Shown here: positions 10,025 to 20,756 of the stretch, piece by piece
Layout: the number at the start of each line of letters is the position of its first letter
Position numbering within the stretch: position 1 is the first letter of the stretch
Assembly: GCF_022458985.1 (NCBI RefSeq)
Contig: NC_061771.1
Span: 31,263,764-31,327,763, forward strand
DNA: 64,000 nucleotides
Direction of reading: 5' to 3'
From: Mugil cephalus
Lineage: Eukaryota > Chordata > Actinopteri > Mugiliformes > Mugilidae
The notes under the pieces: generated by a model
The model's input: only the letters and a program-made list of their open reading frames with translations
Told to the model about the DNA's origin: nothing
Database searches by the model: none
Position numbers and translations under genes: made by a program

Positions 10025-11659
10025 ATGTCTGCTGCCAGAAGTCTGAGATCTGAGGATCAGTTTATGTGCTCCATCTGTCTGGATGTGTTCACTGATCCAG
10101 TCACTACATCATGTGGACACAACTTCTGCAAACACTGCATCACTCAACACTGGGATACTACTGATCTATGCAAGTGTCCAATGTGTGCAGAAATTTTTGA
10201 CACTAGACCTCAGCTGAAGATCAACACTTTCATCAGTGAGATGGTTGCTGAGTTCAGACATGAAGCTCAACAGAAAGCCAGCAGCAGCAGCTCAGAGCAA
10301 CAAGCTGCCAAACCAGGAGAAGTTCCCTGTGACGTCTGCACTGGAACCAAACTGAAGGCCATGAAGTCCTGCCTGGTGTGTCTGCTCTCCTACTGTGACT
10401 CTCACCTGGAGCCTCATCTGACAACGTCACGCCTGAAAAGACATCAGCTGATCCACCCTGTGGACAACCTGGAAGACAGGATGTGTAGGAAGCACGATAA
10501 ACCTCTGGAGCTGTTCTGTAAGACCGACCAGACATGTGTCTGCATGCTCTGCTCTGTTTTAGACCACAAGACACATGAGTTTGTTCCTCTGAAAGAAGAA
10601 TATGAAGGAAAGAAGGCAGAGCTGGGGAAGACAGAGGATGAAATTAAGCAGATGATCCAGAAGAGACAACTGAAGATTGAGGAGATGAAAGAGTCAGTGA
10701 AGATGAGTAAAGATGCTGCAGACAGAGAGAAAGCAGAAGGTGTTCAGGTCTTCACTGCTCTGAAGGAGTCTGTTGAGAGAGGCCTGGAGCAGCTCATAAA
10801 GGAGATTGAAGACAAACAGAAAACAACAGAGAAACAGACTGAAGGTTTCATCAAAGATCTGGAACAGGAAGTCTCTGAGCTGATGAAGAGGAGCTCTGAG
10901 GTAAAGCATCTCTCACACTCTGAAGACCACCTCCACCTCCTCCAAAGCTTCTCCTCCCTGAAAGCTGCTCCACCCACCAAGGACTGGACAGAGGTCAGCG
11001 TCCGTCCACCATCATATGAGGGGACTGTTGTGAGAGCTGTGACTCAGCTGGAGGAGACACTCAGTAAAGACATGAAGAAAGCTCAACTGAAGAGGGTCCA
11101 GCAGTATGCAGTGGATGTGACTCTAGATCCTGATACAGCACATCCTGAACTCATCCTGTCTGATGATGGAAAACAAGTTCACTGTGGTGACGTGTGGAAG
11201 AAACTTCCAGACAACCCAGAGAGATTTTACCGCTATCACAATGTTCTAGGAAAGAAGAGTTTCTCTTCAGGTAGATTTTACTTTCAGGTTCAGGTTGAAG
11301 GAAAGACTTACTGGGATCTAGGAGTGGCCAGAGGGTCAATCAACAGGAAGGGGAAAATCACACCGAGTCCTCAGAATGGTTTCTGGACTGTATGGTTGAA
11401 AAATGGAAATGAATACGAAGCCTGTGCTGGTCCTCCAGTGCGTCTCTCTCTTGGTTCTCGTCCTGAGAAGGTGGGGGTGTTTGTGGATTATGAAGAGGGT
11501 CTGGTTTCCTTTTATGATGTCGATACTGCAGCTCTTATCTACTCCTTTACTGGCTGCTCCTTCAATGACAAACTTTACCCATTGTTCAATCCCTGTAGTA
11601 ATGATGGTGGTAAAAACTATGCACCTCTGATCATCTGTCCTGTTAATCAAACTGTCTGA
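10025..11659 (+). CDS. TRIM copy 2: bloodthirsty-like E3 ubiquitin ligase
   Basis: 544 aa, complete, in a single coding exon. RING ligands are C15, C18, C30, H32, C35, C38, C51 and C54 (MCSICLDVF start), followed by the B-box 1-like finger, B-box 2, coiled coil and PRY-SPRY ending 'APLIICPVNQTV' as in all copies. The frame stays open upstream to 9986, but that part is intron and begins with GTG, so the ATG after the spliced acceptor is the start. The linker before PRY reads 'MKKAQLKRV'; copies 1, 4, 5 and 6 have three more residues there (MKKLLEAELKRV), a 9-bp deletion shared only with copy 3. SPRY loop residues differ from the other copies ('FYRYHNVLG', 'CSNDGGKN'). It is the only copy with a full ISRE. 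It is expected to act as a cytosolic, interferon-inducible ubiquitin ligase; the substrate is unknown. Confidence 0.93.
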   Translation: MSAARSLRSEDQFMCSICLDVFTDPVTTSCGHNFCKHCITQHWDTTDLCKCPMCAEIFDTRPQLKINTFISEMVAEFRHEAQQKASSSSSEQQAAKPGEVPCDVCTGTKLKAMKSCLVCLLSYCDSHLEPHLTTSRLKRHQLIHPVDNLEDRMCRKHDKPLELFCKTDQTCVCMLCSVLDHKTHEFVPLKEEYEGKKAELGKTEDEIKQMIQKRQLKIEEMKESVKMSKDAADREKAEGVQVFTALKESVERGLEQLIKEIEDKQKTTEKQTEGFIKDLEQEVSELMKRSSEVKHLSHSEDHLHLLQSFSSLKAAPPTKDWTEVSVRPPSYEGTVVRAVTQLEETLSKDMKKAQLKRVQQYAVDVTLDPDTAHPELILSDDGKQVHCGDVWKKLPDNPERFYRYHNVLGKKSFSSGRFYFQVQVEGKTYWDLGVARGSINRKGKITPSPQNGFWTVWLKNGNEYEACAGPPVRLSLGSRPEKVGVFVDYEEGLVSFYDVDTAALIYSFTGCSFNDKLYPLFNPCSNDGGKNYAPLIICPVNQTV

Positions 11660-12330
<671 letters not shown>

Positions 12331-12571
12331 CTAAGAAAACACATGAGAATAATTCAAATGGGACAGTTTGTTTTGATGAACATTTACACGTAAATATGAG
12401 AGATTATAACCATATGGCTAATTTCGATCTCAAGCCTCATTGGCAGGTGAAAAGAAAATTACAGTCAACATAATACCATAACTAATTGAACAATATACAA
12501 TAAAGAAAACCAAGCATGCAACAACAAATAGTGCACAGACACATACGTAATATAACACACACACAATAAAA
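12331..12571. other. AT-rich intergenic stretch
   Basis: No coding signal and no recognised repeat. A short CA-rich run lies near 12557-12564. Confidence 0.3.
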
Positions 12572-12636
12572 CAATAAGAGCAATAGCAACAAAGAAATAT
12601 TTTGCAAATATCCCTTTGTTGCTATTCCTCCTATTG
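12572..12636. repeat. Imperfect hairpin
   Basis: The arms 'caataagagcaatagcaac' (plus aaag) and 'ctttgttgctattcctccta' (plus ttg) are 23-nt inverted repeats with about three mismatches and a 19-nt AT-rich loop. It may be the end of a small transposable element. Confidence 0.5.
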
Positions 12637-12860
12637 TTATATTACACATATCCCTCTGCCACTATTAGACAAGATTCCACAGTGTTACACATGATTGTAC
12701 TACACAAATATTTGAGTGTATAGCTGAAATGAAATGTATGATGTAACTTTAGTCTGAATGTGGGATTGACCCTAGAGCTGCAAAAGACTGTAATATGAAG
12801 ATGACTTCCTACAGATTGACATAAAGTCTGCAGTTCTGAATTATTTACGATCTTCATCTG
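12637..12860 (+). repeat. Repeat X, copy 1 (divergent relative of the TRIM upstream region)
   Basis: Matches 49178-49370 and, inverted, 29930-30110, sharing 'agacaagattccac' and 'tgttacacatgattgtacta'. The longer copies continue into sequence resembling the TRIM promoter and exon 1. This copy stops before that part. Confidence 0.5.
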
Positions 12861-13169
12861 CCACAGGTGGTCCAAGAGGCCGAGGAGTCTGGTCATTCTT
12901 ATGTGTGGTGTCCGTTGCGGTGTTACACGAAAGTGGGGGAAAAGCACTACATTGTTGTTCGTTGGCATGGGAATGTGCTTAAAAGCTTGTTTTATGGTTT
13001 TGTTTCACGGTCTCAGAAATCTGCAAAGGAAATAACAACAATCCTGTCCATCATGGACTGTCCGATGAAGTGACACCTGACGGTGGGTCAGGGGAGAAAT
13101 AAAATGTTCTCCTACCACCTTCCATGTACTAAAGTTTGTTGTCTCACTTACACCGCTCCCTCGCTGCAT
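12861..13169. other. Intergenic, nothing identified
   Basis: The frames here are short and match no family I recognise. An AATAAA at 13101 has no visible gene in front of it. Confidence 0.3.
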
Positions 13170-13420
13170 TCAAGCTTGAGATGGTTCAACAAACATTTTT
13201 CTTGTATATTTGGAAATACCACACACATATACCAACTTTCTGTCCCATGAAAACAAACTACCTGAACACCTGAAGGTTCTGTTCAAAAACTGAGTTGTGA
13301 CTTGGAGCCCAGATTCCAGATGAAGATGAATATCCACAGCACCAGAACATGATGCTGTGACCACCATGCTTCACAGAGTCTACGGTCTTTGTAATGAGCC
13401 AAACATACCCCTGATAACTT
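13170..13420 (-). mobile_element. Possible Tc1/mariner-like remnant
   Basis: The - strand near 13330-13380 reads 'VKHGGHSIMFW', close to the 'VKHGGGSxMxWG' motif of Tc1-like transposases. The rest is too decayed to place, and no inverted terminal repeats were found. Weak call. Confidence 0.3.
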
Positions 13421-13582
13421 TGGGCAAAAAAATTTAATCTATTATGGTCTCAACACACCATAATAGAGTTTTATTGATGGTTATGGAGACTGGGTGTATG
13501 TGTTACGAGTTTCAAAGCATGTAAACTGGAGTAACAAATGATATTTATCGCGATTCACGGCTCTCACTCTCCTGGATGGGTC

Positions 13583-14077
13583 CCTGGAAAACAGAATCAT
13601 CAAGTCAGTGAGTGAAAGAGTGAACCTCCATCTTCTTCCCTGAATTTCGGTCTGATTTATTACAAGTTTGCAAAATCATGGTATAAAACAATAAACTTTA
13701 ACTCATAAAAATAAACCTCCTTTTTCTTTGACAGAACACTATTTCATCACATGCCAGGACCTTAGAAACTGAAACAAAAACATCGCCAGGGAGTGGAGGA
13801 TACCAGTGCACAGAATCACACACACATACACTCATAGTACATACATGCTAAATGGCTGCTAGCACACCGTAGCTCGCAGTGCTAGACCGCAACTCTTAAA
13901 CTTGGTTAAATACATCAACAACTGGACAAAAGAATCGTCTCAGCTAGAACACACAACCGTACACTTCCAGTGAAAAACTTTTTCTATGTTTTAACATTTA
14001 CTAACCTGGAAAACAGAATCATCAAGTCAGTGAGTGAAAGAGCGAACCTCCATCTTCTTCCCCGAATTTCGGTCTGA
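13583..14077. repeat. Pair of 73-bp direct repeats
   Basis: 13583-13655 and 14005-14077 are the same 73-bp sequence with two differences, beginning 'cctggaaaacagaatcatca' and ending 'gaatttcggtctga'. About 350 bp of AT-rich sequence lies between them, with no coding frame. It could be two copies of an exon-like or LTR-internal piece, or a local duplication. The source element was not recognised. Confidence 0.7.
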
Positions 14078-14349
14078 GAGAAGAGGGAGGGGTCCCTCAC
14101 CTAACGCACCGCTACCCGCACTTTGATTCCGCTTTCTCTCTTTTTTCCCCTACATGACATTATCTCTATTGCTCTAATTTTTAAATACTATTAAACAATT
14201 AGTTGATTGTTGATGACAATATTTAAGTACTGTGTTAAATTATACACAATGAATTTTGACCAGAAATAATCAAAAACTGATCAAGTGTTTTTCACACTAG
14301 TGTGCTTCACATATGCTTCCAAACTGAAAAAAAACAAAAACTGCATCTA

Positions 14350-15230
14350 TCCACTCTGAGTTGGAGGTCGCATGTGCAGCACTCCCCCCGACCTCTCCAA
14401 GCGGCGCCAGCATCCCTTCAGCAGTCTGATTGCCCTCTCCACCACTGCCCGAGTTGGGGGTTGCCGGGGTTGGTGAGAGGGGTCAACAGCCACAACTTAT
14501 TAACGGATAAATTATTTACTCACTGAGAAGCCACCCATCGCGCCAACCCTACTAGGCTCCAGCGTGTTGCCTACCATGCTGTTGGTCAGAATGGATGAGT
14601 TATCCATTCTGACCAACAGCATGGTTCTACCAGGCCACCTTGCCACGATGTTAGTGAGCTGCATTTGTGCATCACATATTATTTGAACATTTATGGAATG
14701 TAAATGTTTACTGTTGACAAAAAGAAATTAATCCTGAAATGAATCCCACATTTCTAGCAATGTGTGTGCAGTCAATATCTCCAATTACATTACGGTAACT
14801 GACTCTTGCTGCAAACTGCGCTTTAATGTTGGCCTGTTCAACAGCATTGTATGGGAATTTAATGTAGCTACCTGGATGATTCTGATGATCACGTCAAACA
14901 CAGCTGGCATTGCTCGGCTCAGGGTTGACTGACACACTCTGACCGGTCGGCCAGTTCCCGTTGGAAACCCCCTGTTGCCAGGAACCCCAGAGTGGTCAGC
15001 ACCTGTGTGGGCATGGACAACCCCTGGCTCCGCACTGTCTTGCGCTCTAGGGCTGTAGCTCTGCCCACAGCTCCAGTAATACTGGCCTCAGTAAACGAGA
15101 ATGACTCTTAGCCAGTTGTCGTCGTTTGCGAGTAGATCTTCGTGTTCTCTAAACACTCTCTCATGCCTAATGTTACCATTTACAAGATCTTCTAACAAAG
15201 CCAAGGCTGCCATTGTTAATACTATTTTCT
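14350..15230 (-). mobile_element. PIF/Harbinger transposon remnant with decayed transposase
   Basis: On the - strand the N terminus begins near 15213 ('MAALALLEDLVNGNI', then 'ERVFREHEDLLANDDNWL'). It continues through 'VLTTLGFLATGGFQRELADR' (about 14990-14930) and a 'VIGDIDCTHI'-like catalytic stretch (about 14790-14760). It ends with 'WLLTPLTNP' and a C-terminal 'LERSGGVLH' (about 14480-14370). Several stops and frame shifts interrupt it, and one segment is scrambled by a palindrome at 14573-14625. Family knowledge: HARBI1-like DDE transposase. The right end abuts a Penelope element exactly after the latter's FKPG motif. Confidence 0.75.
14573..14625. repeat. Perfect 24-bp palindrome with 5-nt spacer
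   Basis: The arms 14573-14596 and 14602-14625 are exact reverse complements (accatgctgttggtcagaat followed by ggat) around the spacer gagtt. It lies inside the Harbinger transposase remnant, where only one arm (coding 'ILTNSMVG' on the - strand) belongs. The other arm is an inverted local copy. Confidence 0.85.
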
Positions 15231-17001
15231 TTGTGCATGCCAGGTTTGAAATAAACTGGGATGCGGTGTTTACCAAAAATTCTCCTCAGTGTCTCTGATA
15301 CACCAGCTATGGAGGGGATGGTGATGTTCTTCCTTCTGCTGTGGTGCTCCTCTTCCCTGTCTTTCCTGGGATATCTTTTTGAGCCTTTGACAAAGGCCCA
15401 GTTGGGATATCCACATGTTTTGAGGGTTTGTTTGATGTGTTGTCCCTCCTTGTCCTTGCCCTCCTGTCTAGTGGGTACAGTCTGTGCTTGGTGCTGGAGG
15501 GTTCTGATGACTCCTAGTTTGTGTTCCAGAGTGTGGTGTGAATCAAATAACAAGTGTTGGTCTGTGTGCGTGGGTTTTCTATATACTTCTATGTTGAGGC
15601 TTTGGTCTTCAACATGCACCAAACAGTCCAAAAAGGCCAGACAGCACGCGCTGATGTCCTCCCTGGTGAACTTGATGTTGCTGTCCACTGCATTGATGTA
15701 TTTTGTGAAGGATTCCACCTCCTCTGTCTTAATTTTAACCCAGGTGTCGTCCACATACCTGTACCAGTGGGTGGGGGTGGAACCTGCAAAGGTGTCCAGG
15801 GCTCTGGTCTCTACTTCCTCCATGTAGAGATTGGCCACGATCGGTGACACGGGGTACCCCATCGCACAGGCGTGTTTTTGCCTGTAGAAACCTCCACTGA
15901 ACTGAAAGTAGGTGGTGGTCAGGCACAGGTCGAGCAACACACAGACTTGTTCTGGGGTGAAGATGGTTCTTGAGGCCAAAGTGTCATCCTTTTGTAGTCT
16001 TTTCCTTACTACATCTGTGGCTTCTCTCGTGGGGATGTAGGGGAACAGTGAGGTGACATCATAGGACACAATGTTTTTTTCTGGGTCCAGTGTGACGTCC
16101 TTGACTTTGTTCACAAAATCCCTGGAGTTTTCAATGTGTTGTGGGGTGTTTCCTACCAACGGCGCCAGGATGGATGCCAAATGCTTGGCAATGTTGTAAG
16201 TGACAGAGTTAATACTGCTGACAATGGGTCTGAGTGGGGCTCCCTCCCCTCCTTGTGTGTTTTGGGGAGTCCATAAATACACGGTGTCGCTTCCCCTGCG
16301 TACAGACGGTAATAAAGAAGTCTGTCGATGGCCTTCTCCTTCTCCAGCTGTTGTAGATAGTTTATTATTCTGGTTTTGTAGATGTTGGTTGGGTCACGTC
16401 TCAGTGTCTCATACGTGTCCTTGTCATTGAGGAGGTTGTCCATTTTTTGTGTGGTAGTCCACTGTGTTTAACACCACTGTCAGCTGGCAGGATTGTTATG
16501 TCCTGGTCCTTCTGCAGTGACGCTAGCACCTTCCTTTCCTGGGGGGTGATGTTGGACGGTGTTGTTTTTGGACTGGCGAGGACTGATGTTATTTCCAATC
16601 TGAGTTGTTCGGCTTCTGTGTTCATCAGTTTGTTGTTCTTGATGGCAGATTCTGTGGCAGTGATGAGGTCTACCACTGGAATCTGTTCCGGTGTTATGGT
16701 GAAGTTTAGTCCTTTGGCCAGGATCTCATTCTCTGGTTGAGTGAGTTCTCTGTGTGATAGGTTCTGAACCCACTTCTCCTGGATGCCCCGCTGTGTGGTG
16801 TGGTCATCCTTCCTCCTCCATGTCAGTTCTTCCGACTTGTGTTGTCTGTTGTGTGATTTGGCTCTTTTCCACAAATTTGGAGACTTTCTCCAGAATGTCC
16901 TCAGGTAGCAGCGATGTTAGTTTGTAGAAGCAGTGTTTGGCCTCGGATTGGAGAGCGTCGATGGTGAAATGGACCTGTCTCACTCTCTCGTTGAGCAGGG
17001 A
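15231..17001 (-). mobile_element. Penelope-like element (PLE) reverse transcriptase region, lacking its endonuclease
   Basis: Read on the - strand from about 17001 to 15237. It has an N-terminal helical part, the 'YGLPKTHK' motif, the RT core with 'SYDVTSLFPYIPT', 'AMGYPVSPIVANLYMEE' and the catalytic 'YRYVDDTWV', then 'YRKPTHTDQHLLFDSHH' and the linker 'FGKHRIPVYFKPG'. These are hallmark PLE motifs (Penelope/Neptune type). The GIY-YIG endonuclease that should follow FKPG is absent, because the Harbinger remnant begins there. Much of the RT is still open (about 370 codons), so decay is moderate. The element is broken. Confidence 0.88.
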
Positions 17002-17645
17002 GTCTAATGCAAAACACAAGCAAAAAGTAAAAGTAGTCCACAACGGGAAAATGCTTCTCCAATGCGCACAAAAGAGGAGGAGGAAGTCTTGTGATGTGAA
17101 ACTCTCTGGGTCCACAGTCACCTTTTCATCCTGCCTCAAACTAACGTCGACAGAGGAGGTGAAGCGTGCAGGTCAGAGGTTGGAAAAAGTCAGAAGCAGA
17201 CACTGGTCTGCTCTCTGTCCTGACACAAACGAGAAGAAACCAACCAGATTGTTCTCCCCTCACTGCCTTTGTCACCTCCTAGTTACACTCCCCCACTGCT
17301 CACCTGTGGCTGCCAGGCTGCAGATCACCTGACCGGACAACCAGCAGCTCTGAAATGACAGCTCTACGACCTGTTACCTGCCTTCACTTGTCTCCAGTCA
17401 CAAACTAGTTCATGTCAACCACAAAGACACTCAGGGTTCTGTCCTCTTCACCAACTCAACTGTAATCGTCTGAACTGTTTTCTGGGTGCTCTCTCTCCAA
17501 CCACTCCCACCGACCGACACCGCAGAAAAGGGTCGAGTGAGTTTCAGAGTAAATGAAAAGAGAGAGCGGTGGTGGAGAGAAAACTGTAATGAAATAAATC
17601 AGAAATTATTTAATGTTATTTTCACTGTGGTTTTGTTCTAAAGCA
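17002..17645. repeat. Upstream module A, copy 2
   Basis: Same module as at 8826, here joined directly to the N-terminal end of the Penelope element. The shared 237-nt open frame is at 17096-17332. Unlike the other copies it is followed by module B before the promoter, which makes this the only place where A and B occur together. Confidence 0.7.
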
Positions 17646-18680
17646 GAAATAACAGTGTGTGTAACCAGCTCATTTGTTTTCACTCTGGACAAAGGTTACA
17701 GCCCATAAACAAAATAAAACCAAGATAAGAAAATAAGACAGAGAGAGAAACACTGATACCAAACATTACATTGTCTTGTTTGTTTAACATAAGAAACATT
17801 TAGTCAAATAAAATGAAAAAAAATTCTGATCTTCACATAATTATCCTTGGTATGAGCTGTTATAAATGTCAGTCATCAAACAGTGTATTCTGCTCACTGG
17901 CTGCAGCCTCTCTGTAGTTTTATCACAGAGTAACGTGACCTCATGTGAAGAACAGATTCAATCTTCCTACAGTTCAGTCACTAGATGGAAACAATGATAC
18001 AAACTGAATGTGAGTTTGAAATAGAGTTAATTTGTTGTGTGAAATAATTTAAGACTTTTTCACTTTAAGAAGTGAATTGTGGTGTAGTTCTCATCTGTGT
18101 CCAGTAGAGGCCAGAAAAGACAACAACTATCAGAAGGGTTTGAAGAGAAAGACAAACACATTGAAGTCTTCTTACGAGCTGCAATAAAGTCACACCTGGT
18201 AACAAAATAAGTAATAATCTCAGGGCACTTTAAACTGATCACATCTCAACTTAAAATAAGAGACAAACTGTGACAAACAGAGCTGCAGTCAGAGGAGGAG
18301 CTAAACTGGAAAGACCAGATTCAACGTCACTTTACTGAAATGAAACTCAAACTTTGTCAGAGCGACGGCAGAGCTGCAGTCCAGACAAACTTCTGTGTTT
18401 CTGTCTGAAGAAAATTCATCTAAGTTCATCTGTTCTTTCTCAAGATCTGACTAAAATACTGGTGAGTACAGCTGATAATATTTAATGTGTTTCAAAAACC
18501 AGCCTGAAAACTTAGAGCTTCAACCCAACAGTAAGTTCCACTCTTTCCACTTCACACTGACTCTGCATGTTTCTTTAGAAGTTCAATAACTTGATTATTG
18601 AACTTCAATGATCAATGATCAATAAATCTCTACTTAAACTGTGTTTTTCTCTCCTTCTCTCTTATTGTCAGTGTGTACAC
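17646..18680 (+). promoter_or_regulatory. TRIM copy 3 module B, promoter, exon 1 and 5' UTR intron
   Basis: 17668-17830 is module B ('cagctcatttgttttc', 'gagaaacactgataccaaac'), shared with the upstream regions of copies 4 and 6. About 170 bp with no recognised feature follows. The TRIM promoter block runs from about 18070. An IRF-like box GAAGAGAAA is at 18142 and an ISRE-like GAAACTCAAACT at 18342. Exon 1 ends at 18461 and the intron is 18462-18671 (210 bp). An intronic ATG at 18615 is in frame with the coding exon. Confidence 0.6.
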
Positions 18681-20315
18681 ATGTCTGCTGCCAGAAGTCT
18701 GAGATCTGAAGATCAGTTTCTGTGTTCCATCTGTCTGGATGTGTTCACTGATCCAGTCTCTACATCATGTGGACACAACTTCTGCAAACACTGCATCACT
18801 CAACACTGGGATACCACTGATCTATGTAAGTGTCCCCTGTGTAAAGAGATGTTCCACACTAGACCTCAGCTGAAGATCAACACTTTGTTCTCTGAGATGG
18901 TTGCTGAGTTCAGACATGAAGCTCAACAGAAAGCCAGCAGCAGCAGCTCAGAGCAACAAGCTGCCAAACCAGGAGAAGTTCCCTGTGACGTCTGCATTGG
19001 AACCAAACCGAAGGCCCTGAAGTCCTGCCTGGTGTGTCTGCTCTCCTACTGTGACTCTCACCTGGAGCCTCATCTGACAATGTCAGGCCTGAAAAGACAT
19101 CAGCTGATCCACCCTGTGGACAACCTGGAAGACAGGACGTGTAGGAAGCATGATAAAAATCTGGAGCTGTTCTGTAAGACCGACCAGACATGTGTCTGCC
19201 TGATTTGCCCTGTTTTAGACCACAAGACACATGATGTTGTTCCTCTGAAAGAAGGATATGAAGGAAAGAAGGCAGAGCTGGAGAAGACAGAGGAGGAAAT
19301 TGAGCAGATGATCCAGAAGAGACGACTGAAGATTGAGGAGATGAAAGAGTCAGTGAAGATGAGTAAAGATGCTGCAGACAGAGAGAAAGCAGAAGGTGTT
19401 CAGGTCTTCACTGCTCTGAAGGAGTCTGTTGAGAGAGGCCTGGACCAGCTCATAAAGGACATCGAAGACAAACAGAAAACAACAGAGAAACAGGCTGAAG
19501 GTTTCATCAAACATCTGAAACAGGAAGTCTCTGAGCTGATGAAGAGGAGCTCTGAGGTAAAGCAGCTCTCACGGTCCGAAGACCACCTCCACCTCCTCCA
19601 AAGCTTCTCCTCCCTGAAAGCTGCTCCACCCACCAAGGACTGGACAGAGATCAGCGTCCGTCCACCATCATATGAGGGGACTGTGGTGAGAGCTGTGACT
19701 CAGCTGGAGGAGACACTCAGTAAAGACATGAAGAAAGCTCAGCTGAAGAGGGTCCAGCAGTATGCAGTGGATGTGACTCTAGATCCTGATACAGCACATC
19801 CTTACCTCATCCTGTCTGATGATGGAAAACAAGTTCACTGTGGTGACGTGAGAAACAATCTTCCAGACAACCCAGAGAGATTTTCTACATGTCCATGTGT
19901 TTTAGGAATAAAAAGTTTCTCTTCAGACAGATTTTATTTTCAGGTTCAGGTTAAAGGAAAGACTGAATGGGATCTAGGAGTGGCAAGAGAGTCAATCGAC
20001 AGGAAGGAAGACATCCCACTGACTCCTCAGGATGGTTACTGGACTATATGGTTGAGAGACGGAAATGAATACAAAGCTCTTGCTGGTCCTTCAGTGCGTC
20101 TCTCTCTTGGTTCTCGTCCTGAGATGGTGGGGGTGTTTGTGGATTATGAGAGGGGTCTGGTCTCCTTTCATGATGTAGATACTGCAGCTCTTATCTACTC
20201 CTTTACTGGCTGCTCCTTCAATGACAAACTTTATCCATACATCAGTCCTAGTCTGAACTATGGTGGTAAAAACTCTGCACCTCTGATCATCTGTCCTGTC
20301 AATCAAACTGTCTGA
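18681..20315 (+). CDS. TRIM copy 3: bloodthirsty-like E3 ubiquitin ligase
   Basis: 544 aa, complete, single coding exon. The RING has all eight C3HC4 ligands at the positions seen in copy 1, followed by the B-box 1-like finger, B-box 2 with a local change ('CLICPVLDHKTH'), coiled coil and PRY-SPRY. It shares with copy 2 the 3-residue deletion before PRY ('MKKAQLKRV'). SPRY loops differ from other copies ('FSTCPCVLGIKSF', 'SLNYGGKN', 'DGYWTIWLRDG'). The frame is open to an ATG at 18615 inside the 5' intron; splicing removes it, so the start is 18681, the ATG common to all copies. Downstream, ATTAAA at 20678-20683 is the likely poly(A) signal, and a BEL/Pao fossil begins 75 bp beyond it. The role is as for the other copies: cytosolic RING E3, target set by SPRY. 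Confidence 0.93.
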   Translation: MSAARSLRSEDQFLCSICLDVFTDPVSTSCGHNFCKHCITQHWDTTDLCKCPLCKEMFHTRPQLKINTLFSEMVAEFRHEAQQKASSSSSEQQAAKPGEVPCDVCIGTKPKALKSCLVCLLSYCDSHLEPHLTMSGLKRHQLIHPVDNLEDRTCRKHDKNLELFCKTDQTCVCLICPVLDHKTHDVVPLKEGYEGKKAELEKTEEEIEQMIQKRRLKIEEMKESVKMSKDAADREKAEGVQVFTALKESVERGLDQLIKDIEDKQKTTEKQAEGFIKHLKQEVSELMKRSSEVKQLSRSEDHLHLLQSFSSLKAAPPTKDWTEISVRPPSYEGTVVRAVTQLEETLSKDMKKAQLKRVQQYAVDVTLDPDTAHPYLILSDDGKQVHCGDVRNNLPDNPERFSTCPCVLGIKSFSSDRFYFQVQVKGKTEWDLGVARESIDRKEDIPLTPQDGYWTIWLRDGNEYKALAGPSVRLSLGSRPEMVGVFVDYERGLVSFHDVDTAALIYSFTGCSFNDKLYPYISPSLNYGGKNSAPLIICPVNQTV

Positions 20316-20756
20316 TCCATTTAATGATGAAGCTTTGAGATCAATGAATGAACTTATTGATCTTCACTCTTTATTCACACTCTTTACATATATGCTTTAA
20401 TACTACAATACTGCTACAGCTGAGAACACAAAGATATCAAAGGATGAGAGAGATACAGTACAAACTGATTATTCTGGAATTAAATGATTTCATTGTGAAT
20501 CATGATAAAAATGTTCATATCAGCTTGTTTTATTTCATTAATGTTCTCATTCCTTAATTCTTCAGTTGATCAGTTTAGATTTAATGGTTGTTGGACTTTT
20601 ACCTTTTACTTGTTTTAATGTTTTTACTCTGTTGATTCATGAAACTGGAATTTGTGATAATTGTAAAATGAGCGTCAATTAAAGTCCTAGAGCTGTGAAC
20701 TAGATCGTGTCTGTGTCATCAGGAGAGTTTGTTGAAGACAAGAATCTCAAACTATA
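20316..20756 (+). other. TRIM copy 3 3' UTR and flank
   Basis: Conserved 3' UTR block ('gatgaagctttgagatcaat') ending with ATTAAA at 20678. Homology to copies 4 and 5 continues to 'agaatctcaaactat' at about 20755, the point where the BEL fossil joins. Confidence 0.6.

Noticed and set aside
15261-15847. + strand frames of 188 and 97 codons
   Set aside because: Antisense to the Penelope reverse transcriptase, whose motifs on the - strand explain the open reading.
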